From Micavibrio aeruginosavorus (lineage in GTDB: Bacteria > Pseudomonadota > Alphaproteobacteria > Micavibrionales > Micavibrionaceae), in assembly GCA_003241475.1 (NCBI GenBank), contig QFQB01000002.1:1-64000 (forward strand): 64,000 bases of DNA, read 5' to 3'. Shown piece after piece: positions 18,962 to 26,115 of this stretch (its first letter is position 1; every line of letters starts with the position of its first letter). Made by a program: the position numbers and the translations under genes. The notes below the pieces were generated by a model, which was given only the letters and a program-made list of their open reading frames with translations, had not been told where the DNA came from and ran no database searches.

Positions 18962-19567
18962 ATGGCTACAGGAAAACAAATTGCCGCGGCGCGGGCCCTT
19001 GCAGGCTGGGACCAGAAGGATCTGGCCGCGCGCGCCGGTCTGACGCAGCAAACGATTTCAAACATCGAGGCCGGCGGCGGCGCGCAGGCCGCCACCTTGC
19101 AAAAGATCCATCGCGCCTTTGCGCCGCTCGGCATTTCGATTACGCCTACGGGCATCAGCCAGATAGAGCCGGACATCATAACGTTCGAAGACTTCATGGA
19201 CGTCTTGGCGGACGCCCGGGTGATCCTCAAGCGCGGGCAGGACATCTGCTTTCATTGCGCCGACGACCGCCGCTCCGACGAGGCCGTAACAGAGGTTCTG
19301 AGGGCGCTTGAAAAGGACGGCATCAAGCTTCGCTTCACCTATGAAGAAGGCAACAGTTTCTTTTCAACGTCGCCCGCCAATTACCGGTGGATCCCCGCCG
19401 CCTATTTCGCGTCCGCGCAGGTGCAGGTTATTTACGCGGACCGCGTCGTCATTCATATCGAGGGAGACGGCGGCGACAAATTCGTCGTCATCCGCAACAA
19501 GGACAACGCGGCCGCGGCCAAAAAACAATTCGACTACTGGTGGAAAACGGGGCAGGCATGCGGATAA
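18962..19567 (+). CDS. HTH regulator with TrmB/PLD-like C-terminal domain
   Basis: 201 residues. Residues 4-60 are a Cro/CI-type helix-turn-helix (IAAARALAGWDQKDLAARAGLTQQTISNIEAG). The C-terminal part (about 70-200) ends with IYADRVVIHIEGDGGDKFVVIRNKDNAAAAKKQFDYWW, which resembles the closing strand-helix-W of TrmB-type and phospholipase-D-like effector domains, suggesting ligand sensing rather than RecA-type self-cleavage. AAAGGA precedes the ATG. It overlaps the next gene by 10 bases, so the two proteins are made together. Not the main immunity repressor by position. Confidence 0.75.
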   Translation: MATGKQIAAARALAGWDQKDLAARAGLTQQTISNIEAGGGAQAATLQKIHRAFAPLGISITPTGISQIEPDIITFEDFMDVLADARVILKRGQDICFHCADDRRSDEAVTEVLRALEKDGIKLRFTYEEGNSFFSTSPANYRWIPAAYFASAQVQVIYADRVVIHIEGDGGDKFVVIRNKDNAAAAKKQFDYWWKTGQACG

Positions 19568-20253
19568 AGAATGTGCATGCCGCTATCGGGTGGAACGGAT
19601 ATGCGGGTTCCGACATCATCCTGCCGATCTGCGCCCGGTCGCCCGGCGCGCGCGGCCGGAATTTTTCCGCGACGCTCGACGCGATGCGCGGGCGCATCGG
19701 CACGCTCCATGTGGTGATGTGCGATACGCTGGACCGGCATAATCTGAATGGCGATGCCGCTCTCGCCAAAAGCAAGGCCGACGCATGGCTGGCCGAAAAC
19801 CTGCCCCGCATCCGGTCCGGATTTCATTATACTTTAAAGCGGTGGGACGACGTGCGCGCCGATCCGTCCTTTGCCGGCCGGCATGAATTGATGATGCGGC
19901 TCTATGCCGAAAGCTTTCCGGTCCAAGAGGCGATCGACCGGATCTCAAGCCATTACGTCGCGTCCAAGGAAGAGCGGTTCGCCAAAGCGGGGCTGCCTTT
20001 CAACCGCATCCTCGAGCGGCAGGCCGCGGCGGCGTATCTGGTGGAGGAGTTCGCCGGTACGGCCGTTTATAAAGACTGGCATCCGTCTTTGCCCGAGGCG
20101 TATTGGGGCGTCTATGTCGGCGATGCGCAAATTTTCAACCGCCATAATTCTATCGACCGGACGATCGATCTTGCCTTGCCGGAGACGCTGGCCATCCATA
20201 TCAGCCGCTTGCCCGCGCCGATTGCGGGCGAACGGCCGCGGCTGGCGGCTTAA
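19558..20253 (+). CDS. cyclodipeptide-synthase-like protein
   Basis: 231 residues. The order of features follows the CDPS family, Rossmann enzymes related to class I aminoacyl-tRNA synthetases that join two aminoacyl groups from tRNAs. A short strand and a serine loop (LPICARSPGARGRNF, Ser28) are followed by a helix and strand (LHVVMCDTLDRHNL, 50-63), a long helical part with KRWDDVRADPSFAGR (94-108), and a Y-x3-E pair (Tyr160, Glu164) placed like Tyr178 and Glu182 of AlbC. Similarity to AlbC is low and judged by eye. Overlaps the regulator gene by 10 bases. No tailoring oxidase or methyltransferase is adjacent. Confidence 0.6.
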   Translation: MRIKNVHAAIGWNGYAGSDIILPICARSPGARGRNFSATLDAMRGRIGTLHVVMCDTLDRHNLNGDAALAKSKADAWLAENLPRIRSGFHYTLKRWDDVRADPSFAGRHELMMRLYAESFPVQEAIDRISSHYVASKEERFAKAGLPFNRILERQAAAAYLVEEFAGTAVYKDWHPSLPEAYWGVYVGDAQIFNRHNSIDRTIDLALPETLAIHISRLPAPIAGERPRLAA

Positions 20254-20481
20254 TTATTTTGGCGGTTGGTATGACAAAGAGTATCCTTTGGAAACCATGC
20301 AAGGCCCCTCCAGCTGGATGGGGTCGTAAAGCTGTTGTCCGCCCGCATTGGCTTTCGATGCCTCTAGCCTGCAGGCGCTCAGATCTTTTGAGGTTGTTTG
20401 AAGGTTTGCTCCTTGCTTGTTCCAATATTGGGCGCATCCTGACAAAATAAAAGCAGTTGCAATAAACAATCGGAGCTTCAT
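20254..20481 (-). CDS. lipoprotein translationally coupled to the repressor
   Basis: 75 residues. Lipoprotein signal peptide with lipobox LSGC (Cys at about 16). The mature part (NLQTTSKDLSACRLEASKAN) resembles small bacterial lipoproteins with a second conserved Cys. Its ATG overlaps the repressor stop as ATGA, so it should be made in the lysogen. A role in superinfection exclusion or surface change is inferred from that coupling. GAAAGGAAA precedes the start. Confidence 0.7.
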   Translation of the reverse strand: MKLRLFIATAFILSGCAQYWNKQGANLQTTSKDLSACRLEASKANAGGQQLYDPIQLEGPCMVSKGYSLSYQPPK

Positions 20482-20810
20482 TTTTTTTCCTTTCTATCGG
20501 TTTTTTCAGGGGTCAAAAAGGCTTCGGCCATATGGATAAAACGGATCTGGTCGGGTTCTTCCATTTGTCTCATCAGTTGCAGGAGGGCTTTTTCCTGCGC
20601 GTTTATGGGGGCAGACTGTCCGGGGCCGTCAGTGATATCTGATATATGACATCCCAGTGCATTGGAGTATTTGGCCAGCCATTCCTGCGTTAAACGCCGT
20701 TTTGCATTTTCATGCCTTTGAACGGTCGCATGGGTGGTGCCGACAAGCTCTGCGAGTTGCTCTTGTGTTAATTCCCGAGTTTTTCGCAGTTCTCGAAGGT
20801 AATTTTTCAT
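20478..20810 (-). CDS. phage repressor (CI-like)
   Basis: 110 residues from ATG 20810. Residues 1-65 are an HTH domain (LRELRKTRELTQEQLAELVGTTHATVQRHENAKRRLT). A short helical C-terminus (EKALLQLMRQMEEPDQIRFIHMAEAFL) may mediate dimerisation; there is no S24 peptidase domain, so induction by RecA-type self-cleavage is not expected. No ribosome-binding site precedes ATG 20810, and a TACTTT -10 candidate lies close upstream, so the mRNA may be nearly leaderless. Divergent from the Cro-like gene across three operators. Confidence 0.8.
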   Translation of the reverse strand: MKNYLRELRKTRELTQEQLAELVGTTHATVQRHENAKRRLTQEWLAKYSNALGCHISDITDGPGQSAPINAQEKALLQLMRQMEEPDQIRFIHMAEAFLTPEKTDRKEKK

Positions 20811-20821
20811 ACCAAAAGTAT

Positions 20822-20896
20822 TGTTCCAAAACGGTATGGGGTGAATATCCGCATTGGTACATTTTTTCATGGACACTAATGTGCCATTCCGGTACA
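20822..20896. promoter_or_regulatory. OR-like triple operator
   Basis: Three 17-bp sites: 20822-20838 (TGTTCC aaaac GGTATG), 20845-20861 (ATATCC gcatt GGTACA) and 20880-20896 (TGTGCC attcc GGTACA), centred at 20830, 20853 and 20888. They lie between the divergent repressor and Cro-like genes and match the sites at 18002-18052. Confidence 0.7.
20854..20882 (+). promoter_or_regulatory. PR-like promoter
   Basis: TTGGTA (20854-20859), 17 bases, TAATGT (20877-20882). The middle operator covers the -35 and the right operator overlaps the -10 and start region, so repressor binding would block it. Confidence 0.55.
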
Positions 20897-20904
20897 AATT
20901 GGTC

Positions 20905-21276
20905 ATGTGCTTCGCTCTAAAAAATTATCTGGAAAATAAAAAAGTTTCGTCTGAGCAGTTTGCTGATCAAATTGGCTGCTCGCGGGTTGCGGTTGTCCGC
21001 TATGTATCTGGTGCCCGGATACCATCAAAAAAAATAATGAAAAAAATTGTCGAAACGACAGACGGCGCTGTCCAGCCGAATGATTTTTACGAATTGCCTG
21101 CTGCGCCGTGTAGCCATGGCTTAGCGGGCGGTAAACCCCGGCACGATGCTCTGCGCATCGCGCCGGCCTCTCTCTCCAAAGAAGAGGAAGCCGGGGGGCG
21201 TTCGGCGACGCCTTCCGGTTTTTTGGAGAGCGATCTGCGCCAAATCGAACTTTTCCACGCGGGAGCGGCCTCATGA
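20905..21276 (+). CDS. Cro-like regulator
   Basis: 123 residues from ATG 20905; starts further upstream would lie within the promoter. Residues 4-60 form an HTH (LKNYLENKKVSSEQFADQIGCSRVAVVRYVSGARIPSKKIMKKI), like Cro proteins that act on the opposing promoter. The remaining 60 residues look disordered and basic. First gene of the rightward transcript, which goes on to replication genes. Confidence 0.7.
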   Translation: MCFALKNYLENKKVSSEQFADQIGCSRVAVVRYVSGARIPSKKIMKKIVETTDGAVQPNDFYELPAAPCSHGLAGGKPRHDALRIAPASLSKEEEAGGRSATPSGFLESDLRQIELFHAGAAS

Positions 21277-21419
21277 CCTTATCCCCAAATTCTACACATA
21301 AAAACATCATCGGTGCGGCATCAGCACCACAATTTCCATACTTCGTCAACCTCTTTTACGCCATTGGGGGATCTGCATGGCACCGCAAGACAAAGAACAT
21401 TCCCGCGCCGCCGCGCTAG
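21273..21419 (+). CDS. possible 48-residue protein
   Basis: The ATG overlaps the stop of the Cro-like gene (ATGA) and the frame overlaps the next gene by 43 bases. No family. Accepted only for the stop-start overlap. Confidence 0.3.
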   Translation: MTLSPNSTHKNIIGAASAPQFPYFVNLFYAIGGSAWHRKTKNIPAPPR

Positions 21420-21595
21420 AGGCGTGGCGCTCCAAGCTCGGCCGCAACCGCATCATCGCGCGGCAAATCGCGCTCGAGGCCGCCCAGCGCATGGTCGATG
21501 CCAAGTTTCATCGCGCGGATATCGCGCGCTATTTCGCGCAGATGATGAACGGCGCGGCGACGCCGGACGATTTCACCCACCACAGCGTTGCATAA
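21377..21595 (+). CDS. small helical phage protein
   Basis: 72 residues, ATG 21377 after TTGGGGGA. Charged, all-helical (SRAAALEAWRSKLGRNRIIARQIALEAAQRMVDAKF). Possibly DNA-binding; no family recognised. Rightward early operon. Confidence 0.55.
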   Translation: MAPQDKEHSRAAALEAWRSKLGRNRIIARQIALEAAQRMVDAKFHRADIARYFAQMMNGAATPDDFTHHSVA

Positions 21596-21606
21596 AGGAG
21601 AAAACC

Positions 21607-21921
21607 ATGCCGCATAAACTGATCAACGGCGAGCGCGTCGCTTGCGAATTGCCGGAAACAAAAGAAACCGGCGGCGGCGCGAAAAGCGCTGCCGGCAACT
21701 CCAGACCGGAACCGGCGGGGAAGAAAACCCCGCCTGCCAAGGCGAAAAAGCTGTCGCTGACGGCCGCGCTCAAAAGCCTCGATATCGGCATCGAGGCGCA
21801 CTGGACCAAGACCGGCCTGCCGGACCTGAACGCGCTTTCCGAATTGACGGGTAAAAAACTCACCCGCGCCGACGTCGAAAAATGCCGCGCCAACCGTCAC
21901 CGCAAGGATGCGCAAGCGTAG
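21607..21921 (+). CDS. hypothetical early phage protein
   Basis: 104 residues from ATG 21607 with AAGGAG upstream. A Lys/Pro/Ala-rich linker (30-60) joins a short start to a C-terminal helical part (IEAHWTKTGLPDLNALSELTGKKLTRADVEKC), a pattern also seen in other phage proteins near replication genes. The stop codon touches the primase start. Confidence 0.6.
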   Translation: MPHKLINGERVACELPETKETGGGAKSAAGNSRPEPAGKKTPPAKAKKLSLTAALKSLDIGIEAHWTKTGLPDLNALSELTGKKLTRADVEKCRANRHRKDAQA

Positions 21922-23052
21922 ATGGCAAACCTCATGGACGTATCCGACATTGCACGCATGCTCGCCGGCCAGATCGATACGCTGGTCGGCGCGCTGTTGC
22001 CCGCGGCCGTCCGCGACGGGAATGAATGGCGCGTCGGCGGGCTGGACGGATCGCCCGGGCGCAGTCTTTGCATCCACCGCCACGGCGCGCGCATCGGCGT
22101 GTGGAAGGATTTTTCCAGCCATGACGACGCCGGCGACGCGCTCGATCTGGTTGCGGCCGTTTTGTACGGCGGCGACAAGGGCAAGGCCGTTGCGTGGGCG
22201 AAAAGCTGGCTCGGCCTCGATGCGATGGACCCCAACCGCTTGAAACAGGTGCGGGCGAAAGCCAAAGCCGCGACGAATGCGGCGCAGGCGCAGATGGAGC
22301 GCGACGCGGCCCAGCGGCGGAAAGTCGCCAAGGCCATATGGCTGGAGGGGCAGGGCATTGTTGTCGGCGATGCCGTCTACAATTATCTTTTCGGGCGCGG
22401 CATCGATCTGAAACAGCTGGGCGCGATGCCGGGCGCTTTGCGTTTTCGCGAAAGCCTCGAGTATCCGCCGGCGATGAACGGCGACAAGCGCGAAAGCTAT
22501 CCCGCCATGGTATCGGCGATCATCGGCGAAAGCGGCGAGCAGGTCGCGACGCATAGAACGTTTTTAAAAGACTACGGTTTCGGCATGGTCCGCAAAGCGC
22601 CGGTGCGGGACGCCAAGCTGACGCTCGGATCGTACAAGGGCGGCGTCATTCCCGTTCACAAGGGCATCAGCGGCAAGCCGTTAAAATCAGCGCCGCAGGG
22701 CGACAAAGTCATTTTGTGCGAAGGCATCGAGGATGCGCTGACGCTGACCCTCCACGCGCCCGAATACAGGATCCTTGCGGCGATCGCCGTGAGCAACTTC
22801 CAGAACCTCGGCTGGCTTCCCGACACGATTAGCGACATCACCATCGCCGCGGACAACGATCCGGAAACGATTACCGATGCGAAGACCGGCGAGATCCGGC
22901 CGCATCCGGCGCGGCTGGCCGTCGCGGCCGCCGTGGACATGTTCCAGACGCAGGGGCGCACGGTGCGCGTCGCGTATCCGCCGGACGGCAGCAAGGACTT
23001 CAACGACATGATCAAGCCGCGCGACGCGGCGCAGGGACAGGCGATCAAATGA
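21922..23052 (+). CDS. Toprim-domain phage primase
   Basis: 376 residues. The C-terminal half is a Toprim fold: VILCEGIEDALTL (about 266-278) carries the catalytic Glu, and DITIAADNDPETI (about 306-318) carries the Asp pair that binds metal. The N-terminus has a CHC2-like arrangement (GRSLCIHRHGARIGVWKDFSSHDDAGDALDLVAAV) without a full zinc site. It should synthesise primers for phage replication. Stop overlaps the next start as ATGA, so it works with the following ATPase. Confidence 0.85.
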   Translation: MANLMDVSDIARMLAGQIDTLVGALLPAAVRDGNEWRVGGLDGSPGRSLCIHRHGARIGVWKDFSSHDDAGDALDLVAAVLYGGDKGKAVAWAKSWLGLDAMDPNRLKQVRAKAKAATNAAQAQMERDAAQRRKVAKAIWLEGQGIVVGDAVYNYLFGRGIDLKQLGAMPGALRFRESLEYPPAMNGDKRESYPAMVSAIIGESGEQVATHRTFLKDYGFGMVRKAPVRDAKLTLGSYKGGVIPVHKGISGKPLKSAPQGDKVILCEGIEDALTLTLHAPEYRILAAIAVSNFQNLGWLPDTISDITIAADNDPETITDAKTGEIRPHPARLAVAAAVDMFQTQGRTVRVAYPPDGSKDFNDMIKPRDAAQGQAIK

Positions 23053-24845
23053 GCGATCCAACCAACAGCATCGGCGACGCCATCCGCAACGCGGCGGAAG
23101 CGCCGAAAAAAGAGAAGAAGAAAAAAGAAAAAAAATCGCCGCCGGCCAACGCGCCGATCGACGATGAAATGCCGTACGACATTTCGTTTCCCGATGATTG
23201 CCCCGTCGAGCCGCTGGGCGTGAACGGCGACAGTGTTTTCTTCCTCGACCAGATGCGCCAGCTTCGCGTCATTCCCGCGGACAAGCTCAACAAGGGCAGC
23301 ATTCAGGCGCTGTTCGGCGCTTTGCAGGATTTGAAATATACCTATTGGCCGCGCCTGACATGGAACGAATTCAAAAAATGCATGATCGTGACCGGATGGC
23401 GGCCGGAGCAGGCGGCCGATTGTCTGTTGGTAGAAGCCAACCGCCGCGGCATCTGGGACGTGTTCGAACGCGTTCGCGGCCCCGGATGCTGGAAAGACAG
23501 CGACGGCAAGCTGATCATGCATTGCGGCAATATCGTCTACCACGGCAAGGATGCGCTGACGCCCGCCGCCATCGGCCGCCATGTGTATCCCGCCCATACG
23601 CCGCGGCCCACCCCCGGGACAGGCCTTGACGGCCTCGCGGCCGCGGAAGAATTGCTCGCCATGTTCAAGACGTGGAACTGGCGGCGGCCAGATCTCGATC
23701 CGTATCTATTGCTGGGGTGGATCTGCGCGGCGATGCTGGGCGGCGCGCTGAAGTGGCGTCCGCTTTTGTGGATCACCGGCGACAAGGCCACGGGAAAATC
23801 CACGCTTCACGACGTCATGAAAGGCGTGTTCGGCGAAGGCGGCCTTATCAGCACCACCGACGCCACGGCCGCCGGTCTTTGGCAAACCGTGGGGCACGCA
23901 TCATTGCCGGTCGCGCTGGACGAGCTTGAGGCGGAAGCCGACAACCGCAAGCAAATGAACATCATCAAGCTGGCGCGGCAGGCCTGTTCCGGCGGGCAAA
24001 CGCTGCGCGGATCATCTGATCACAAGAATGCATCTTTTACGGTGCGGTCTTGCTTCCTTTTTTCCTCGATCCTGATCCCGCCATTGCCGGCCCAGGACAT
24101 ATCCCGCATGGCCATTCTTCAGCTGGACAAGCTCACCGGCGGCAAGCAGCCCAACATCGATGCCAAGACGCTCGAGCGGATCGGCGACGCCCTGCGCGAG
24201 CGTTTGATCGAGCGCTGGCGCAAGTTTCCTTCCGTCCTGCACAGCTGGCAGACATTGCTGGCCGAGCGCGGTCACGACGGCCGCAGCGCGGACCAGTTCG
24301 GCACGCTGATGGCTTGCTATGAACTATTGATTTCCGACGCGCCATTCGAACCCGAAACCCACGAGGTTTTCGGACAGCTTCTCGACAAGCAGGGGCTTTC
24401 GGAAACCGAAGACAGCGCGCCCGATCACGAGCGCTGCATGCAGCATCTTCTGACGTCCCAGCTCGATCTTTACCGCGGCGGCGAACGGCGCACGATCGGT
24501 AGCTGGGTGATGCAGGCCGCGGGCCGCGACGCCAAGAACAAGCACGAACAGGATATGGACGACGCCAACCGCGCCCTGGGCAATATCGGCCTGATGGTGC
24601 GGCACAAGCACGGCGTCATGCATCTTATGGTGGCCAACGACCATCAGGGGCTTGCCGCGGTGTTCAAGGATACGCACTGGACCGGATCGTCCGGGACGAA
24701 CGGCGTGTGGATGCAGGCGATGCGCAGGGCGAAGAACGCCAAGGCCGACGAACAGAGGTTCAACGGACTGAAAAAGCGATGCACCGCCATCCCGCTCGAT
24801 GTCATTTTCGATACTGATTACGGCGCAAGCGAGGCGGCATCATGA
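23049..24845 (+). CDS. phage replicative primase-helicase ATPase
   Basis: 598 residues. Lys-rich N-terminus, then an unassigned middle, then a P-loop ATPase with Walker A ITGDKATGKST near residue 240 and Walker B LPVALDELEAE near 290. The layout matches D5/DUF927-type phage helicases coupled to a separate Toprim primase, which lies directly upstream with ATGA overlap. Function as replicative helicase is inferred. Confidence 0.8.
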   Translation: MSDPTNSIGDAIRNAAEAPKKEKKKKEKKSPPANAPIDDEMPYDISFPDDCPVEPLGVNGDSVFFLDQMRQLRVIPADKLNKGSIQALFGALQDLKYTYWPRLTWNEFKKCMIVTGWRPEQAADCLLVEANRRGIWDVFERVRGPGCWKDSDGKLIMHCGNIVYHGKDALTPAAIGRHVYPAHTPRPTPGTGLDGLAAAEELLAMFKTWNWRRPDLDPYLLLGWICAAMLGGALKWRPLLWITGDKATGKSTLHDVMKGVFGEGGLISTTDATAAGLWQTVGHASLPVALDELEAEADNRKQMNIIKLARQACSGGQTLRGSSDHKNASFTVRSCFLFSSILIPPLPAQDISRMAILQLDKLTGGKQPNIDAKTLERIGDALRERLIERWRKFPSVLHSWQTLLAERGHDGRSADQFGTLMACYELLISDAPFEPETHEVFGQLLDKQGLSETEDSAPDHERCMQHLLTSQLDLYRGGERRTIGSWVMQAAGRDAKNKHEQDMDDANRALGNIGLMVRHKHGVMHLMVANDHQGLAAVFKDTHWTGSSGTNGVWMQAMRRAKNAKADEQRFNGLKKRCTAIPLDVIFDTDYGASEAAS

Positions 24846-24969
24846 TGATGATTTCGCCTGCATCGATGACCGGACGCCGCACCGCGATTTTGCACATCTT
24901 TTTGCGCCCGATCCCGAAACCCTTTGGATTTCAGGCAATCCAAAAAAGTCAACGGGGCATGGCAAATAA
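24799..24969 (+). CDS. possible 56-residue overlapping gene
   Basis: Its first 47 bases lie inside the end of the helicase gene in another frame. The codon use after the overlap (GAT GAT TTC GCC TGC ATC GAT) is like that of neighbouring genes, and the acidic protein (DDDFACIDDRTPHRDFAHLFAPDPETLW) looks natural. No good ribosome-binding site, so the start is uncertain. Confidence 0.35.
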   Translation: MSFSILITAQARRHHDDDFACIDDRTPHRDFAHLFAPDPETLWISGNPKKSTGHGK

Positions 24970-25280
24970 ATTCTGTCGCGGTGCTGTCTCGCACCTGTCG
25001 CGCTCTTTGTCGCGCTGGTTTTGTTTGCGGCTCAACGGGTTAGGGGATTTGTCGCGCTGTCGCGCTCTAAACCCCTCGCACATATGCACACACGCACACG
25101 CGATCACACGGAAGAATGCGAGCGCGACAGCGCGACAGCGCGACATTTTTGCGCCTTTCTTTCTTTTTTCTTTTTATTCCAAAGGGATAGAAAAAGAAAG
25201 AACTGTCTCGCTGTTGTCGCGGTGCTGTCGCGCTCGGATTTTGATTGGCGGAAACCAATTAAATACGGGGGTGGAATAGG
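24970..25280. repeat. TGTCGCGCT iteron-like cluster before the terminase
   Basis: This stretch holds no convincing gene. TGTCGCGCT occurs at 24996, 25008, 25050, 25058 and 25226, and its complement three times in tandem at 25121-25145 with an 8-base period. Close variants lie near 24974, 24985, 25205 and 25215. AT-rich DNA (25146-25200) separates the two blocks of opposite direction. Placed between replication and packaging genes, it could be the replication origin or the packaging start site. Confidence 0.6.
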
Positions 25281-25826
25281 ATGGCGGACGCGTCTGGGAT
25301 CAAAACGGCGGTGGAAAGTCTGCAAGCGGGGGTTCAATCCGTGTCCGGAAATGCCGCGGCGGAACAATTGGCGCTGTTGCCGGATGAGAGTGAGGCCGAA
25401 AACGGCGCGGAAAAAGGTTCTCCCGCGGCGAGGGGGGCGGGGAGGCCCGCAGGTTCGGCCAACAAATCCACGAAGGAATGGCAGCAGCATATCCTTTCGC
25501 AGTTCTCCAGCCCGCTTATCGGCCTCGCACGGATCGCCACGATGCCGCTTCACGAGGTTGCGAAGCTCTTGGGCGTCAAACATCCGGAACACATGGCCTT
25601 CGACAAGGCGCTGGACATCCTCAAGGTGCAGGTCGGATGCATGAATGCGCTCGCTCCCTATGTCCACCAGAAGATGCCCACGGCCATCGATGCAGGCGAA
25701 AACGGGTTGATACAGCTTGTCATCAACAGCGGCACCCCAGCGCAACGCACCGAAGAGGCCGCGCCGATCGATATCCAATTCATCAAAATAGAAGATGAGC
25801 AAAATCAAGAGGTTAGCCATGGGTAA
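25281..25826 (+). CDS. putative terminase small subunit
   Basis: 181 residues. Ala/Gly-rich, acidic N-terminus, then GRPAGSANKSTKEWQQHILSQF, a start often found in phage small terminases, followed by helices (MPLHEVAKLLGVKHPEHMAFDKALDILKVQ). It would recognise the packaging site for the large subunit. The assignment rests on position directly before the large terminase and on this pattern. Confidence 0.6.
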   Translation: MADASGIKTAVESLQAGVQSVSGNAAAEQLALLPDESEAENGAEKGSPAARGAGRPAGSANKSTKEWQQHILSQFSSPLIGLARIATMPLHEVAKLLGVKHPEHMAFDKALDILKVQVGCMNALAPYVHQKMPTAIDAGENGLIQLVINSGTPAQRTEEAAPIDIQFIKIEDEQNQEVSHG

Positions 25827-26115
25827 AAAGCCAAGTCTAACGGGCGTGAGTTTAACGCCAATGAAATTGCGGATTCAGAACAAGGACTTGCAGGATAAAA
25901 CCGGACTGATTGGGGATCAGTTGGTTTTTGTGATCGATGCGCCTGCATCGCGCCTGCATCGCCTTGCGTCCGCGCTGTCGTCCCTCGTGCTTCTGGCGAT
26001 GACGGTGGCCGCAATCGCGGCTGTGAGCATCTGGCAATGGGAACAATACCGCCCGCGCGTTACGGTGCTGATACAGCCCGCCGCGCCCGCCAAAGCCTGC
26101 GGGGTGCCGGTATGA
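25819..26115 (+). CDS. single-span membrane protein between the terminase genes
   Basis: 98 residues from ATG 25819 (AGAGG seven bases upstream), overlapping the small terminase by 8 bases. A helix at about 50-75 (ALSSLVLLAMTVAAIAAVSIW) spans the membrane. Placement between terminase subunits is unusual for a membrane protein. It is not recognised. Confidence 0.55.
   Translation: MGKKPSLTGVSLTPMKLRIQNKDLQDKTGLIGDQLVFVIDAPASRLHRLASALSSLVLLAMTVAAIAAVSIWQWEQYRPRVTVLIQPAAPAKACGVPV

Noticed and set aside
21529..22554. 341-codon antisense frame opposite the primase region
   Set aside because: Covers several real plus-strand genes with stop-start overlaps; composition is not protein-like.
24842..25279. 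145-codon frame through the repeat cluster
   Set aside because: Its product is low-complexity, rich in Arg/Ser from the TGTCGCG repeats, with codon use unlike neighbours; the repeats explain it.
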